Shown here piece by piece: positions 1-8,805 of a stretch of DNA of 34,456 bases. Source of the stretch: Rhodospirillales bacterium (GTDB taxonomy: Bacteria; Pseudomonadota; Alphaproteobacteria; Rhodospirillales; Casp-alpha2); contig JABMNT010000039.1 of NCBI GenBank assembly GCA_013203595.1, positions 1 to 34,456 on the forward strand, written 5' to 3'. How positions within the stretch are numbered: the stretch's first letter is position 1; every line of letters begins with the position of its first letter. The position numbers were made by a program, and so were the translations under genes. Under the pieces are notes generated by a model that had not been told where the DNA came from, made no database searches, and saw only the letters and a program-made list of their open reading frames with translations.

Positions 1-2295
1 AAAAAATCAGGCGATGGCCGCTTTGCCTACGCCAGTTACCGCCGCTTCATCCAGATGTATGGCGATGTGGTGCTTGGCGTCGATCACCACAATTTTGAAG
101 ATATTCTGGAAGACCATAAGGACGACAACGGCTTTACCCTGGACACCGATCTGGATGCCGCTGACTGGAAGACGGTTGTCGGCCAGTATCTGGCCATGGT
201 TGAACACATGCGCGGCGTACCCTTTCCGCAGGACCCGACCGAGCAATTGTGGGGTGCTGTCGGTGCGGTCTTCGGGTCCTGGATGAATGAGCGGGCGATC
301 AGCTATCGCCGCCTGCAGAGCATTCCGTCGAACTGGGGGACTGCGGTCAGTGTCCAGTCCATGGTGTTTGGCAATATGGGTGATGACTGTGCCACCGGGG
401 TGTGTTTTTCACGCAACCCGTCGACTGGCGAAAATGCCTTTTACGGGGAATATCTGGTCAATGCCCAGGGCGAAGACGTGGTTGCCGGAATCCGTACACC
501 ACAACCCCTGACCAGGGCCGAAGGCCTGGCCACGGGCAGCGACCTTCCCTCCATGGAAGAGACCATGCCGGAAATTTTTGACGATCTGATGCAGGTTCGG
601 GGCAACCTGGAGCGCCACTACAAAGACATGCAGGATATGGAGTTTACCGTCCAGCAGGGCAAGCTGTGGATGCTGCAGACCCGCGGTGGCAAACGTACCG
701 CCAAGGCGGCCCTGAAAATCGCCTGTGACATGTTCGATGAAGGATTGCTGGATCGTGATGGCGCTGTGCAAAGCGTTGATCCGGCGCAACTCGACCAGCT
801 CCTGCACCCGACCCTCGATCCCGACGGCGAGCGACGGATGATCGGGCGCGGCCTGCCGTCGAGCCCCGGCGCCGCCTCCGGGCGTATCGTTTTTTCGGCC
901 GAAGATGCCGAAGAATGGACCGGGCGTGGTGAGAAAATTATTCTGGTCCGGATCGAGACCTCGCCGGAAGATATTACCGGCATGCATGTTTCCGAAGGCA
1001 TCCTGACCACCCGCGGCGGGATGACGTCGCATGCGGCCGTGGTTGCCCGCGGCATGGGCAAGCCCTGTGTTTCCGGTGCCGGCGATCTGCGCGTCGACTA
1101 TGCCTCAAAGACCCTGCTGTGCATGGGCCAGACCTACGGGGAAGGCGATGTGATCACTCTCGATGGCTCGACCGGCGAAGTTTATCTGGGCGCTGTGGCA
1201 ACCATCCAGCCGGAACTGAGCGGTGATTTTGGCCGCCTGATGGGCTGGGCTGACGAGGTTCGCACCATGGGTGTGCGGGCCAATGCGGAGACCCCGCAGG
1301 ACGCTGAGACGGCGCGCAAATTTGGCGCCGAAGGGATTGGCCTGAGCCGCACCGAGCATATGTTTTTCGAGCCGGAGCGGATTATCCATATGCGCCAGAT
1401 GATTCTGGCGACATCCGAAACCGCCCGGCGGACGGCGCTCGACAAGCTGCTGCCCTATCAGCGCGACGATTTTGTTTCCCTGTTCCGGATCATGGAAGGC
1501 CTGCCGGTAACCATTCGTCTGCTTGATCCGCCGCTCAACGAGTTCCTGCCGCATACGGAAGAGGAGATTCTCGACGTTGCCAAATCAGCAGGCGTGGATG
1601 CCAAAGCCGTCAAGATCCGTCGTCTCGAGCTTGATGAAGCCAACCCCATGCTCGGTCATCGCGGCTGCCGGCTGGGCATCACTTACCCGGAAATATACGA
1701 AATGCAGGCCCGTGCCATCTTTCAGGCCGCAGCCCTGCTGATCAAGGAAGGCATGCATGTGGAGCCGGAGGTGATGATCCCGCTGATCGTTGATAAACCG
1801 GAACTGGACATGCTGAAGGCGGTTATCGACCGGGTTGCGCTGGAGGTCGAAGCGGCTGAAGCGGTGAAACTGAATTATCTTGTCGGCACCATGATCGAAT
1901 TGCCCCGCGCCTGTCTGGTTGCCGATGCGATTGCGGAAACCGCCGAGTTTTTCAGCTTCGGCACCAACGATCTGACCCAGACAACCTTCGGATTTTCCCG
2001 CGATGACGCGACGCCGTTTCTCGATATCTATCAGTCGAAAGGGGTGCTGGCCGAGGACCCGTTCATGACCATCGATCGCGAAGGGGTTGGCGAGCTTGTG
2101 AAAATCGGTGTTGAACGCGGCAAGCGGACACGCCCGGATATCAAGCTCGGCATTTGCGGCGAACATGGCGGCGACCCGGCGTCGGTGCGGTTCTGCCATG
2201 AAATCGGCCTGACCTATGTGTCCTGTTCGCCGTTCCGGGTGCCGATCGCCCGGCTGGCGGCAGCACAGGCGGCGCTCGATATGAAGGCCGGATAA
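1..2295 (+). CDS. ppdK: Pyruvate, phosphate dikinase, 3' part (5' end outside window)
   Basis: This enzyme interconverts pyruvate, ATP and phosphate with phosphoenolpyruvate, AMP and pyrophosphate in the cytoplasm. The frame is open from base 1; the residues before the first ATG (55) read FAYASYRRFIQMYGDVV, a conserved PPDK stretch, so the gene starts upstream. About 764 residues are present, against roughly 880 for the family. Visible in order are the end of the ATP-grasp nucleotide-binding domain (KLWMLQTRGGKRTA near 660-705), the swivelling phosphohistidine domain with GGMTSHAAVVARGMGKP (catalytic His codon 1030-1032), and the TIM-barrel PEP/pyruvate domain with GIGLSRTEHMFF, GTNDLTQTTFGFSRDDA and LGICGEHGG (catalytic Cys codon 2155-2157). 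These motifs separate it from PEP synthase. The stop at 2293 is followed by a 50-base gap to a cytochrome gene. No damage is seen. Confidence 0.97.
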   Translation, partial: KKSGDGRFAYASYRRFIQMYGDVVLGVDHHNFEDILEDHKDDNGFTLDTDLDAADWKTVVGQYLAMVEHMRGVPFPQDPTEQLWGAVGAVFGSWMNERAISYRRLQSIPSNWGTAVSVQSMVFGNMGDDCATGVCFSRNPSTGENAFYGEYLVNAQGEDVVAGIRTPQPLTRAEGLATGSDLPSMEETMPEIFDDLMQVRGNLERHYKDMQDMEFTVQQGKLWMLQTRGGKRTAKAALKIACDMFDEGLLDRDGAVQSVDPAQLDQLLHPTLDPDGERRMIGRGLPSSPGAASGRIVFSAEDAEEWTGRGEKIILVRIETSPEDITGMHVSEGILTTRGGMTSHAAVVARGMGKPCVSGAGDLRVDYASKTLLCMGQTYGEGDVITLDGSTGEVYLGAVATIQPELSGDFGRLMGWADEVRTMGVRANAETPQDAETARKFGAEGIGLSRTEHMFFEPERIIHMRQMILATSETARRTALDKLLPYQRDDFVSLFRIMEGLPVTIRLLDPPLNEFLPHTEEEILDVAKSAGVDAKAVKIRRLELDEANPMLGHRGCRLGITYPEIYEMQARAIFQAAALLIKEGMHVEPEVMIPLIVDKPELDMLKAVIDRVALEVEAAEAVKLNYLVGTMIELPRACLVADAIAETAEFFSFGTNDLTQTTFGFSRDDATPFLDIYQSKGVLAEDPFMTIDREGVGELVKIGVERGKRTRPDIKLGICGEHGGDPASVRFCHEIGLTYVSCSPFRVPIARLAAAQAALDMKAG

Positions 2296-2345
2296 TTTTA
2301 TAAGGCCTCTTCCCAAGGCGCTGTTTTTCCGGTTAAGCTTACGCC

Positions 2346-2792
2346 ATGCAGATTTGGTTTTTCAGCGTGATCACAGCAATGCTCTGGCTGGCCGGGCCGC
2401 AAGAGGCGGTGGCCGCTGGCGATCTGGAAAAGGGGCGGGAACTGGCAATCACCCACTGTGCCCGCTGTCATGTGATCGGCACCTTCAATAAATTCGGCGG
2501 CATCGGCTCAACCCCGTCATTCCGCGCTATCAAGGGGATGGACGACGGGATCGAGCGGTTCCAGACGTTTTTTGATCGCCGCCCGCATCCGGCCTTTGTC
2601 CGCGTTCCCGATGTTCCCCGCCCGGCGCCGGGGCCGGCTTACGCCATCGAGTTTACGGTTACCGCCGAAACCATTGATGATCTGATGGCCTATGTGGAGA
2701 CCGTCGAGAAACTCGATCTGTCGCGCATTCCGGTGGTCCGGGGCTTCGGGCCGAGTGGCCGGCAACGGCTGCAGGGCGCGCGCATGCGCTGA
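2346..2792 (+). CDS. Small exported c-type cytochrome
   Basis: The product is 148 residues. Residues 1 to about 23 (MQIWFFSVITAMLWLAG then AVAA) form a hydrophobic signal peptide ending in a likely AxA-type cleavage site, so it should be periplasmic. HCARCH is a single CXXCH haem c attachment motif about 15 residues after the predicted cleavage site, as in small soluble class I cytochromes c. The C-terminal helix (AETIDDLMAYVETVEKL) fits the fold. The expected distal Met is not obvious: the region HPAFVRVPDVPRP sits where many relatives have HPxM. Its redox partner is unknown. It lies alone between ppdK and an alpha/beta hydrolase, and the ATG has only a weak ribosome-binding site. A monohaem cytochrome is well supported; its specific role is not. 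Confidence 0.85.
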   Translation: MQIWFFSVITAMLWLAGPQEAVAAGDLEKGRELAITHCARCHVIGTFNKFGGIGSTPSFRAIKGMDDGIERFQTFFDRRPHPAFVRVPDVPRPAPGPAYAIEFTVTAETIDDLMAYVETVEKLDLSRIPVVRGFGPSGRQRLQGARMR

Positions 2793-2924
2793 TGATGGTC
2801 ACATTGGTCGCGGCCGGGGCTTTGCCAGCGGCTTGCATCTGAATTTGATCCGCTGGCTTGGGTGGATACTGATCACCATCCGCCAATTGATGAAATTACT
2901 TCTCGCTCCTCCCCGCAAACAGCG

Positions 2925-2941
2925 TTAATTTAAGAAATTAA
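2925..2941. promoter_or_regulatory. AT-rich perfect palindrome upstream of the hydrolase gene
   Basis: TTAATTT and AAATTAA form 7-base arms around a 3-base centre (AAG) in the 229-base gap between the cytochrome and the hydrolase start at 3022. It stands out as AT-rich in a GC-rich region, and could be a repressor operator or part of the promoter region. No protein can be assigned to it. Confidence 0.3.
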
Positions 2942-3021
2942 TGATTAGCATAGGCGCGGTGGGGAAGGCTTCTCCAAGGCTGGGAAAGTCCACCGCGCAA
3001 ACACCGGGGGGATTAATATCA

Positions 3022-3942
3022 ATGGAAAACGCCAAGCTGGAGAGCGCAGTTGTCGGTGAGGAACACTGGACCGACAAGGGCGAGGTAAAGCTGTTCCTGT
3101 GGAACAAGTATCTGGAAAGACCGGCCAACAAAAAGGGCACCATCGTCTTTGTCCACGGCTCCTCCATGGCCTCGCAGCCAACCTTTGATCTTGCGGTTGA
3201 CGGGCGTCCGTTCAGTTCGGTGATGAATTATTTTGCCACTCTTGGCTACGATACCTGGTCGGTCGATATGGAAGGCTATGGCCGTTCGTCGAAACACCGC
3301 GACATTACCTGTGATATTTCAAACGGGGCCGATGACCTGGCGGCGGCGACCGCCTATATCGAGGCCCTGCGTGGCGCCGGGCCGGTGCACATGTACGGGA
3401 TCTCGTCGGGTGCCCTGCGCGCGGCGCTGTTTGCCGAACGCTATCCCGAGCGCGTCAACAAGCTGGTTCTCGATGCCTTCGTGTGGACCGGTGAAGGCAG
3501 CCCGACCCTGGCGGCGCGCCGCCAGAAGTTGCCGGAATTTCTGGCCAGTAAACGGCGGCCGATCAATTATGAGTTCGTGCAGTCGATCTTCAGCCGCGAT
3601 CATGCAGACTGTGCCGAGGCCAGGGTGGTGGACGCCTTTGCCTCAGCCATCTGCGCACTTGATGATTCGATGCCCAATGGCACCTATATCGACATGTGCT
3701 CAAAACTTCCGCTTGTCGATCCGGAAAAGATAACCGCTCCCACGCTCATTTTGCGGGGCCAGTATGACGGCATCGCCAGTATCTCGGATTTGCTGGGCTT
3801 CTTCGAAAAGCTGCCGCACCCCGACAAGCAGTTCACGGTGATGGAAGGGATATCGCACGCCAGTTTTCAGCAGAAAAACTACCTGATGGTCTACGATATT
3901 CTTGCCGCCTATCTGGGGCGGGTTGCGCCGGTTTACAAATAG
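3022..3942 (+). CDS. Alpha/beta hydrolase
   Basis: This is a cytoplasmic alpha/beta-hydrolase-fold enzyme of about 306 residues; no signal peptide is visible. From the ATG at 3022, the oxyanion region is VFVHGSSM, the nucleophile elbow is YGISSGALRA (Ser128), the acid is probably Asp249 in RGQYDGIAS and the base His279 in GISHASF, so the triad is complete and correctly ordered. An in-frame ATG at 2941 would add 27 residues. I prefer 3022 because a G-rich run (GGGGGG ending at 3011) lies just upstream, the extra residues look non-conserved, and 2941 lies at the end of an AT palindrome. An MFS transporter follows 86 bases downstream on the same strand, so the pair may handle uptake and hydrolysis of an ester or lactone. 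The substrate is unknown. Confidence 0.9.
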   Translation: MENAKLESAVVGEEHWTDKGEVKLFLWNKYLERPANKKGTIVFVHGSSMASQPTFDLAVDGRPFSSVMNYFATLGYDTWSVDMEGYGRSSKHRDITCDISNGADDLAAATAYIEALRGAGPVHMYGISSGALRAALFAERYPERVNKLVLDAFVWTGEGSPTLAARRQKLPEFLASKRRPINYEFVQSIFSRDHADCAEARVVDAFASAICALDDSMPNGTYIDMCSKLPLVDPEKITAPTLILRGQYDGIASISDLLGFFEKLPHPDKQFTVMEGISHASFQQKNYLMVYDILAAYLGRVAPVYK

Positions 3943-4028
3943 GTGGCGGGCCGTGCCGGGGCGACAGGGGCGCGTCGCCGCCTGACGGGACCTGACCCGC
4001 AATTGCAGCCGCTAACCCAGCTGCAGCC

Positions 4029-5306
4029 ATGACCGGGTCCCCGCGGCAATCCTCGCTGGTGCCCGGTCTGCTGATCTTTGCCTTCTGTCTGCTGATGATC
4101 GCCGCCAGCCGCGGCATGGGCGAGACCTATGCCGTGTTCCTGCTGCCCCTGAGCGTGGAATTTGGCTGGAACCGGGCCAGTGTCACTTCTGTTTATGCGG
4201 TCTATATGGTTGCTTTCGGCTTTGGCTGCCTGCTGTCCGGCATCGTCTATGACCGGCTGGGGCCGCGTTTCAACTATCTGATCGGGCTGGTTTTGCTGGT
4301 CAGTTGCTATGGCTTCGCCGGGTCCGGATGGCTGACTTCGCTGGCTGCTTTCTATCTGGTGATCGGCATATGTGGTGGCGTCGGCGCAGCCATGGTCGGT
4401 GTCGTGCCCATGCAGAGCCTGATATCAAAGTGGTTTTTCCGGGGCCGCGCAACTGCCCTTTCCATCGCCTATTCGGGCCAGGGGATCGGCGTCATGCTGC
4501 TGGCGCCAACTGCCCAGTTTACGATTGACCGGGTCGGCTGGCAGGGGGCCTACCTGCAGGCCAGTTTCGGCTTTTTGGTTATTCTTGTCCTGGTGATGCT
4601 GCTGCCCTGGCGGCGCATGGCGGCGGGGCTTCCCGGCGCCGGGCCATCAAGCGCACCCCATAAGCCGGAAGGGAAAGCGCCGTCCGTTCCCGCCCGTCCC
4701 GCTGCCGGTTTAAGTCTCGGACAGGCGGTTCGCCGGGTCGAGTTCTGGGGTTTTTTCACGATTTATGCGGCTTCGGCCATTTCCATATTTTCCATAAGCC
4801 TGCAGGTCGTGGCGTTTCTGGTCGACCAGAACTTCAGTGTCGTGCATGCGGCCTTTGCCTTCGGCTGCATGGGGATGCTGACAATCCTTGGCATTGCCCT
4901 GACCGGTATCCTGTCGGCGCGCTATCCGCGCCATCTTGTCGCCACGGCAAGCTATGTGCTGACCCTGATCGGCATACTGGCGCTGGCCGCGCTGCCGTTT
5001 TATCCGGGCTGGCTGCTGCTCGCGGTTTTCGTGCTGTGCTTTGGCCTGTCCGCCGGTGCCCGGGGTCCGATCATTACCGCCCAGATGGTCGACATGTTTG
5101 CCGGGCCGGGCCTCGCCTCGATCTTCGGCGCCACCAATATCGGCCAGGGCTGCGGGGCGGCGCTGGGTGCGTTCATGGCCGGCTATCTGTTCGATCTGAC
5201 CGGCGGCTATAACGCCGGCTTTGTGATGAGCCTGCTGTTCGCCCTGCTTGGCCTGTCGATGTTCTGGCTGGTCCCGGGCATCCGGCATGGAAGGGTGCCC
5301 GGCTGA
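4029..5306 (+). CDS. MFS transporter, monocarboxylate/OFA-like
   Basis: This is a 425-residue inner-membrane secondary transporter. The sequence shows about twelve hydrophobic segments split by a central polar loop (residues about 195-235, rich in Pro/Ala/Gly and ending near SLGQAVRRVEFW). The loop GIVYDRLGPR between the second and third segments matches MFS motif A (GxxxDRxGxR). The N-terminal MGETYAVFLLPLSVEFGWNR resembles the monocarboxylate/oxalate-formate antiporter branch, in which the first helix leads into FGWSR. It lies 86 bases after the alpha/beta hydrolase and converges on a methyltransferase 10 bases away. The substrate cannot be read from the sequence; a small carboxylate is the best guess. 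The ATG at 4029 has a weak ribosome-binding site, but the N-terminus is family-like. Confidence 0.9.
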   Translation: MTGSPRQSSLVPGLLIFAFCLLMIAASRGMGETYAVFLLPLSVEFGWNRASVTSVYAVYMVAFGFGCLLSGIVYDRLGPRFNYLIGLVLLVSCYGFAGSGWLTSLAAFYLVIGICGGVGAAMVGVVPMQSLISKWFFRGRATALSIAYSGQGIGVMLLAPTAQFTIDRVGWQGAYLQASFGFLVILVLVMLLPWRRMAAGLPGAGPSSAPHKPEGKAPSVPARPAAGLSLGQAVRRVEFWGFFTIYAASAISIFSISLQVVAFLVDQNFSVVHAAFAFGCMGMLTILGIALTGILSARYPRHLVATASYVLTLIGILALAALPFYPGWLLLAVFVLCFGLSAGARGPIITAQMVDMFAGPGLASIFGATNIGQGCGAALGAFMAGYLFDLTGGYNAGFVMSLLFALLGLSMFWLVPGIRHGRVPG

Positions 5307-5316
5307 CGACGACGGC

Positions 5317-5979
5317 CTAATCCGCCTGCCGCCTGACATAAAGCGTCCAGTCGGGCAGGGGATGGTCGTTCTGCAGGGTGACGTGGGGGCTCAGGTGGGT
5401 GGCGCAGAAATCGAACAGGTCATGGCCATTGATATAATAAAGGCCATCAAATATTTCTTCCGCATCGTCGCGCAGCATGTTGAAGGCCAGGCCCCGGCGG
5501 GTTTTCGACCAGAGTTGCTGCAGGCTGGCCTTCACATAGGCTTCCCAGTCGGCCTCGTCCTGCCCCAGATGCATATTGAAGGTCCCCGACACCAGGGTGT
5601 AGTCGGCCTCGTCGACGGCCTGCAGGTGGCGCAGGAAGCGGGCTCTGGGGTCGGTGATTTTTTCACGCGCCGCGGCGATCATCCGGCTGCTCATGTCGGT
5701 GCCCAGATAGGTGCTGTTGGTCATCACCGGCTGGTCGGCCAGGTAGTCGAACAGGGCCCCGTAACCACAGCCGAAATCGTGGATGGTGACGCCACCCTCC
5801 TGGTCGGCAGGCCGGAAGATCCGGCTTAGAAGCTCAAAACGGCGAAACTGAAACTCCTGATTTTGCCAGAACACACCGCGCGGATCATTGCCGAACTGGC
5901 GCAGGCGCCGTTCGTAGGCGCGGGCGACGGGAGACAGAATGCGGGGCGCGCGCCGCAAGATATCGGTGGGAGAAACCAT
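5317..5979 (-). CDS. Class I SAM-dependent methyltransferase
   Basis: The product is a 220-residue protein with a Rossmann-type methyltransferase core. Motif I is HDFGCGYGALFDYL (SAM binding, residues about 74-87). It is followed by YLGTDMSSRMIAAAREK (acidic residue of motif II) and YTLVSGTFNMHLGQDEADW (the strand-4 region). The N-terminal segment (SPVARAYERRLRQFGNDPRGVFW) is a helical cap typical of small-molecule methyltransferases. It lies 37 bases downstream of ygfZ on the same strand, so the two are probably co-transcribed. The acceptor substrate is unknown. The ATG at 5979 has little Shine-Dalgarno complementarity. Its stop nearly meets the MFS stop (convergent genes). Confidence 0.88.
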   Translation of the reverse strand: MVSPTDILRRAPRILSPVARAYERRLRQFGNDPRGVFWQNQEFQFRRFELLSRIFRPADQEGGVTIHDFGCGYGALFDYLADQPVMTNSTYLGTDMSSRMIAAAREKITDPRARFLRHLQAVDEADYTLVSGTFNMHLGQDEADWEAYVKASLQQLWSKTRRGLAFNMLRDDAEEIFDGLYYINGHDLFDFCATHLSPHVTLQNDHPLPDWTLYVRRQAD

Positions 5980-6016
5980 CTGCGGAGATTATCGCCAATG
6001 GGGCGGAAACAAAACC

Positions 6017-6907
6017 TCAGAAACGCGCCCAGTCCGGTTTGACTGCCCTGAGTGTGGAGTTTTCAGATGTGAGTTCGCCTGCCGGGTCCTGCAGATGGTC
6101 GAGCCGCAGCAGCGCCAGGCCGAAGCCGCCCCGGCTGGAGCGCATTTCGCCGGCGGTCTTATCGCCGCACATGACCGCTGCGCCGGGGGTCGGCATTTCA
6201 CCTTCAATGGTCACTGCGGTCAGGCGTTTTTTCGCAAGGCCCCGGTATTTGGTGCGCGCCGTCAGCTCCTGGCCCATGTAGCAGCCCTTTTCCCAGTTGA
6301 TGCCGTTCAGGTCATCGAAGCCACTTTCCAGCAGAACTGACTTTTCCGGCACCAGATCACGGCTGGCGTCGGGCAGGCCGAGTTTGAGGCGGTGAATATC
6401 GTAGGCGTCTGTTGTGGCCGGGGTTGGCGTGAAGGTGGCCAGGGCCGGACCAGACTGATCCACATCGAAAACCGCCCTGAGCCCGGCTGTAGCCAGACGG
6501 GGGTCGACATACAAGGTACCACCGGCGGTTTCCATGGCGGCGCCGGCCTGCGCGGCCAGTCCGACCGTTGATGCGGCCGAATCGCCCCACAGGGCGCTGA
6601 TTGTATATTGCTCGGTGGCGTCGGCAATGGCTGCATCGGCACGCAGTTTATACATACGCAGGCGCTTTGCCAGATCGGCCATGCGTTCCTTTTCACAGTC
6701 GACAAGCAGCCTGTCACCCGCCTGGCTGATGAAAAAATCATAGAGATATTTACCCTGCGGCGTGAGCAGGGCCGCGTATATGGCGTTTTCTGGGGTAACC
6801 AGGTGGATATCGTTGGAGATCAGGCCCTGCAGAAAATTCCGCGAATCGGGACCGGTTATGGAAAGAACGCCGCGATCGGGCAAGGGGGACAGGTGTAAAA
6901 CGGGCAT
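6017..6907 (-). CDS. ygfZ: Folate-binding protein YgfZ (GcvT-like)
   Basis: YgfZ is a tetrahydrofolate-dependent, GcvT-fold protein that supports assembly or repair of some Fe-S enzymes, including MiaB. The diagnostic motif KGCYMGQELTAR with its conserved Cys is present near two-thirds of the length. The N-terminal GVLSITGPDSRNFLQGLISND and DFFISQAGDRLLVDCEK are also typical. I start it at the ATG at 6907 (296 residues) because AGGA sits 7 bases upstream and MPVLHLSPLPDRGVL begins the conserved region; extension to 6934 would need a TTG start. It is the first gene of a probable two-gene minus-strand unit with a methyltransferase and is divergent from the glycosyltransferase operon. Confidence 0.93.
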   Translation of the reverse strand: MPVLHLSPLPDRGVLSITGPDSRNFLQGLISNDIHLVTPENAIYAALLTPQGKYLYDFFISQAGDRLLVDCEKERMADLAKRLRMYKLRADAAIADATEQYTISALWGDSAASTVGLAAQAGAAMETAGGTLYVDPRLATAGLRAVFDVDQSGPALATFTPTPATTDAYDIHRLKLGLPDASRDLVPEKSVLLESGFDDLNGINWEKGCYMGQELTARTKYRGLAKKRLTAVTIEGEMPTPGAAVMCGDKTAGEMRSSRGGFGLALLRLDHLQDPAGELTSENSTLRAVKPDWARF

Positions 6908-6984
6908 TGAGGGATCCTGATTTTTGGGCCACAAACGGGCAAAAGGCCGGGTAAATTCGGGGCTTTGGCTAGAAGTAAGCAGGC

Positions 6985-6994
6985 TTTACGTAAA
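6985..6994. promoter_or_regulatory. TTTACGTAAA palindrome in divergent promoter region
   Basis: This is a perfect 10-base palindrome in the 165-base gap between ygfZ (minus) and the glycosyltransferase operon (plus), where promoters for both must lie. A second, wider inverted repeat (AGGCTT at 6981-6986, AAGCCT at 7007-7012) overlaps it. It could be an operator; no regulator is identifiable. Confidence 0.25.
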
Positions 6995-7072
6995 TGGCAA
7001 GCGGGGAAGCCTTTTCAAGTGCAGAGCAGCGCCTTATAAGTGGCGGAATCTTTGGCATTTTTGTGGTTGGTC

Positions 7073-8035
7073 ATGCGCATTCTATTTATCACGGCGACTC
7101 GCATCGGTGATGCGATTCTTTCAACCGGATTGCTTGACCACCTGGTCAGGAGCCATCCGGATGCGCGCATAACCGTGGTCTGCGGACCGGCGGCGGCCGG
7201 TCTGTTTGAAGCCGCACCCAATATCGAGCGCCTTATTGTCATGGATAAAATGCTGTTTTCCCTGCACTGGCTGCGCATGTGGGGACTGACGGTGGGCACC
7301 CTGTGGGATCTGGTGGTTGACCTCAGAAATGCGCCCCTGTCCTATCTGCTGCCGGCCCGGCGGCAACGGCATTTGGGCAAAGTCACCGCTGATCGCCACC
7401 GGATAATGGGCCTGTCACGGGTGCTCGGGCTGGAAGCCACGCCACCGCCGCCGAAACTGACCTGCAATGAGGCCCATCGGGCCCAGGCGCAGGCGTTGAT
7501 TCCCGAGGGTTCGCCGGTACTGGCGATCGGACCGACGGCCAACTGGGCGGCAAAAACCTGGTCGCCCGACGGTTTTGCCGAACTGACCGCGCGGATCGGG
7601 GCAGCCGATGGGATGCTGCCCGGATGTCGGGTGGCCCTGTTCGGCCGCGATGACGAACGGCCGCAGGCGATTTCTCTGATCGAAGCCATCCCGGCGGCGC
7701 GGCGCATTGATTTGATTGGCCGTCTGCGCCTGGCCGAGGTTTATGCCTGTCTGCAGCGCTGCAGCTTTTATGTGGGCAATGATTCGGGGCTGATGCATCT
7801 GGCCGCGGCTGCCGGTATTCCCACGCTCGGGCTTTTCGGCCCCAGCAAGGAGTTGCTGTATGGCCCCTGGGGTGACCATTGCGCCAGTGTGCGCACGCCG
7901 GAAGGCTTTGACGATATTCACCCGGCAGAATTTGATCATCGCACCAGTGGTTCGCTGATGAACAGCCTGACAGTCGATCACGTGGAGGCTGCGGCCCGCG
8001 CCCTGTGGCAAAAGACGCAGGCGAAGGCGGCATGA
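7073..8035 (+). CDS. Glycosyltransferase family 9 (heptosyltransferase-like)
   Basis: GT9 enzymes transfer ADP-activated heptose to the lipopolysaccharide inner core at the cytoplasmic face of the inner membrane. From the ATG at 7073 the protein has 320 residues. It starts with MRILFITATRIGDAILSTGLL, the GT9 N-terminal signature, and near residue 235 carries YVGNDSGLMHLAAAAGIPTL followed by LFGPS, the donor-binding signature. A GTG at 7040 would add 11 residues that do not resemble the family. It is the first gene of a run in which each following gene overlaps the previous one by a few bases, so translation is probably coupled. The specific sugar and acceptor are unknown. Confidence 0.92.
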   Translation: MRILFITATRIGDAILSTGLLDHLVRSHPDARITVVCGPAAAGLFEAAPNIERLIVMDKMLFSLHWLRMWGLTVGTLWDLVVDLRNAPLSYLLPARRQRHLGKVTADRHRIMGLSRVLGLEATPPPPKLTCNEAHRAQAQALIPEGSPVLAIGPTANWAAKTWSPDGFAELTARIGAADGMLPGCRVALFGRDDERPQAISLIEAIPAARRIDLIGRLRLAEVYACLQRCSFYVGNDSGLMHLAAAAGIPTLGLFGPSKELLYGPWGDHCASVRTPEGFDDIHPAEFDHRTSGSLMNSLTVDHVEAAARALWQKTQAKAA

Positions 8036-8805
8036 AAAAACCGCCCGCCAGCCCGATCAAACTCTCGGCCGTGATCAGTGTTCACAATGAACAGGCGCAA
8101 CTGGCGGAGTGTCTGCGGACATTGTCCTTTGCCGACGAGATCGTTGTCCTGCTCGATAAATGCACGGACGGCTCCGGTGACGTCGCCGCCCAGTTTACGG
8201 ATCGCCTGATCTCTGGCGCCTGGGCGAAGGAGGGGGATCGCCGCAACGCCGGCATTGATGCCTGCCGGGGCGAGTGGATTTTTGAAATTGATGCCGATGA
8301 GCGGGTGCCGGAAGAACTGGCCCGGGAAATCCGCTGGACCATCGAGCAGACCGCCTGCGACTGGCATGAAATCCTGGTCGATAACTATGTGGGCACGCGC
8401 CTGGTGCGCTGGGGCTGGGGGGCGTCCTTTGGCAAGGCGGCCTATCCGGGCCTTTTCAGAAAAGGGGTCAAGGTCTGGGGTGACCAGCGGGTGCATCCGT
8501 CGTTGCAGTGGACCGGGACAAAGGGCCCGATGCTGAAAAACCGGCTGATCCATTATGTCGATCGCAACATATCCGATATGATTCGCCGTCTGGACAATTA
8601 TTCGACGGCCCGCGCCAGGGATTTGCGCGAGCAGGGCGTGCGCGACTCGACGGCCAATAACATCCGCCGGCTGGTGTCGCGGTTTTTCAAATGCTACGTC
8701 GCGCGCAAGGGCTACCGGGAAGGTGGCTACGGGCTGATTGTCGCCATTTGCGCTGGTCTCTATCCACTGCTATCACACCTCAAGGCAACGCTGGAGGACG
8801 AGTGA
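8032..8805 (+). CDS. Glycosyltransferase family 2 (WaaE/KdtX-like)
   Basis: This is a GT-A fold inverting glycosyltransferase of 257 residues. The N-terminal SAVISVHNEQAQLAECLRTL is the nucleotide-sugar binding strand of GT2, and FEIDADERVPEEL carries the DAD(E) metal-binding motif in place of DXD. Its length and the YPGLFRK segment resemble WaaE/KdtX-type lipopolysaccharide core glycosyltransferases. The C-terminus (YVARKGYREGGYGLIVAICAGLYPLLSHLK) contains an amphipathic or hydrophobic stretch that probably associates with the membrane. The ATG at 8032 overlaps the GT9 stop as ATGA and is preceded by GAAGGCGG; the upstream GTG at 8005 is less likely. The donor and acceptor are not determined. 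Confidence 0.9.
   Translation: MKKPPASPIKLSAVISVHNEQAQLAECLRTLSFADEIVVLLDKCTDGSGDVAAQFTDRLISGAWAKEGDRRNAGIDACRGEWIFEIDADERVPEELAREIRWTIEQTACDWHEILVDNYVGTRLVRWGWGASFGKAAYPGLFRKGVKVWGDQRVHPSLQWTGTKGPMLKNRLIHYVDRNISDMIRRLDNYSTARARDLREQGVRDSTANNIRRLVSRFFKCYVARKGYREGGYGLIVAICAGLYPLLSHLKATLEDE

Noticed and set aside
2285-2308. AGGCC/GGCCT hairpin at the end of ppdK as a terminator
   Set aside because: The arms are only 5 bases, overlap the stop codon region and no T-run follows.
5248-5829. Plus-strand 193-codon frame between the MFS gene and ygfZ
   Set aside because: It lies opposite the methyltransferase, whose SAM motif is clear, and its translation has no recognisable domain.
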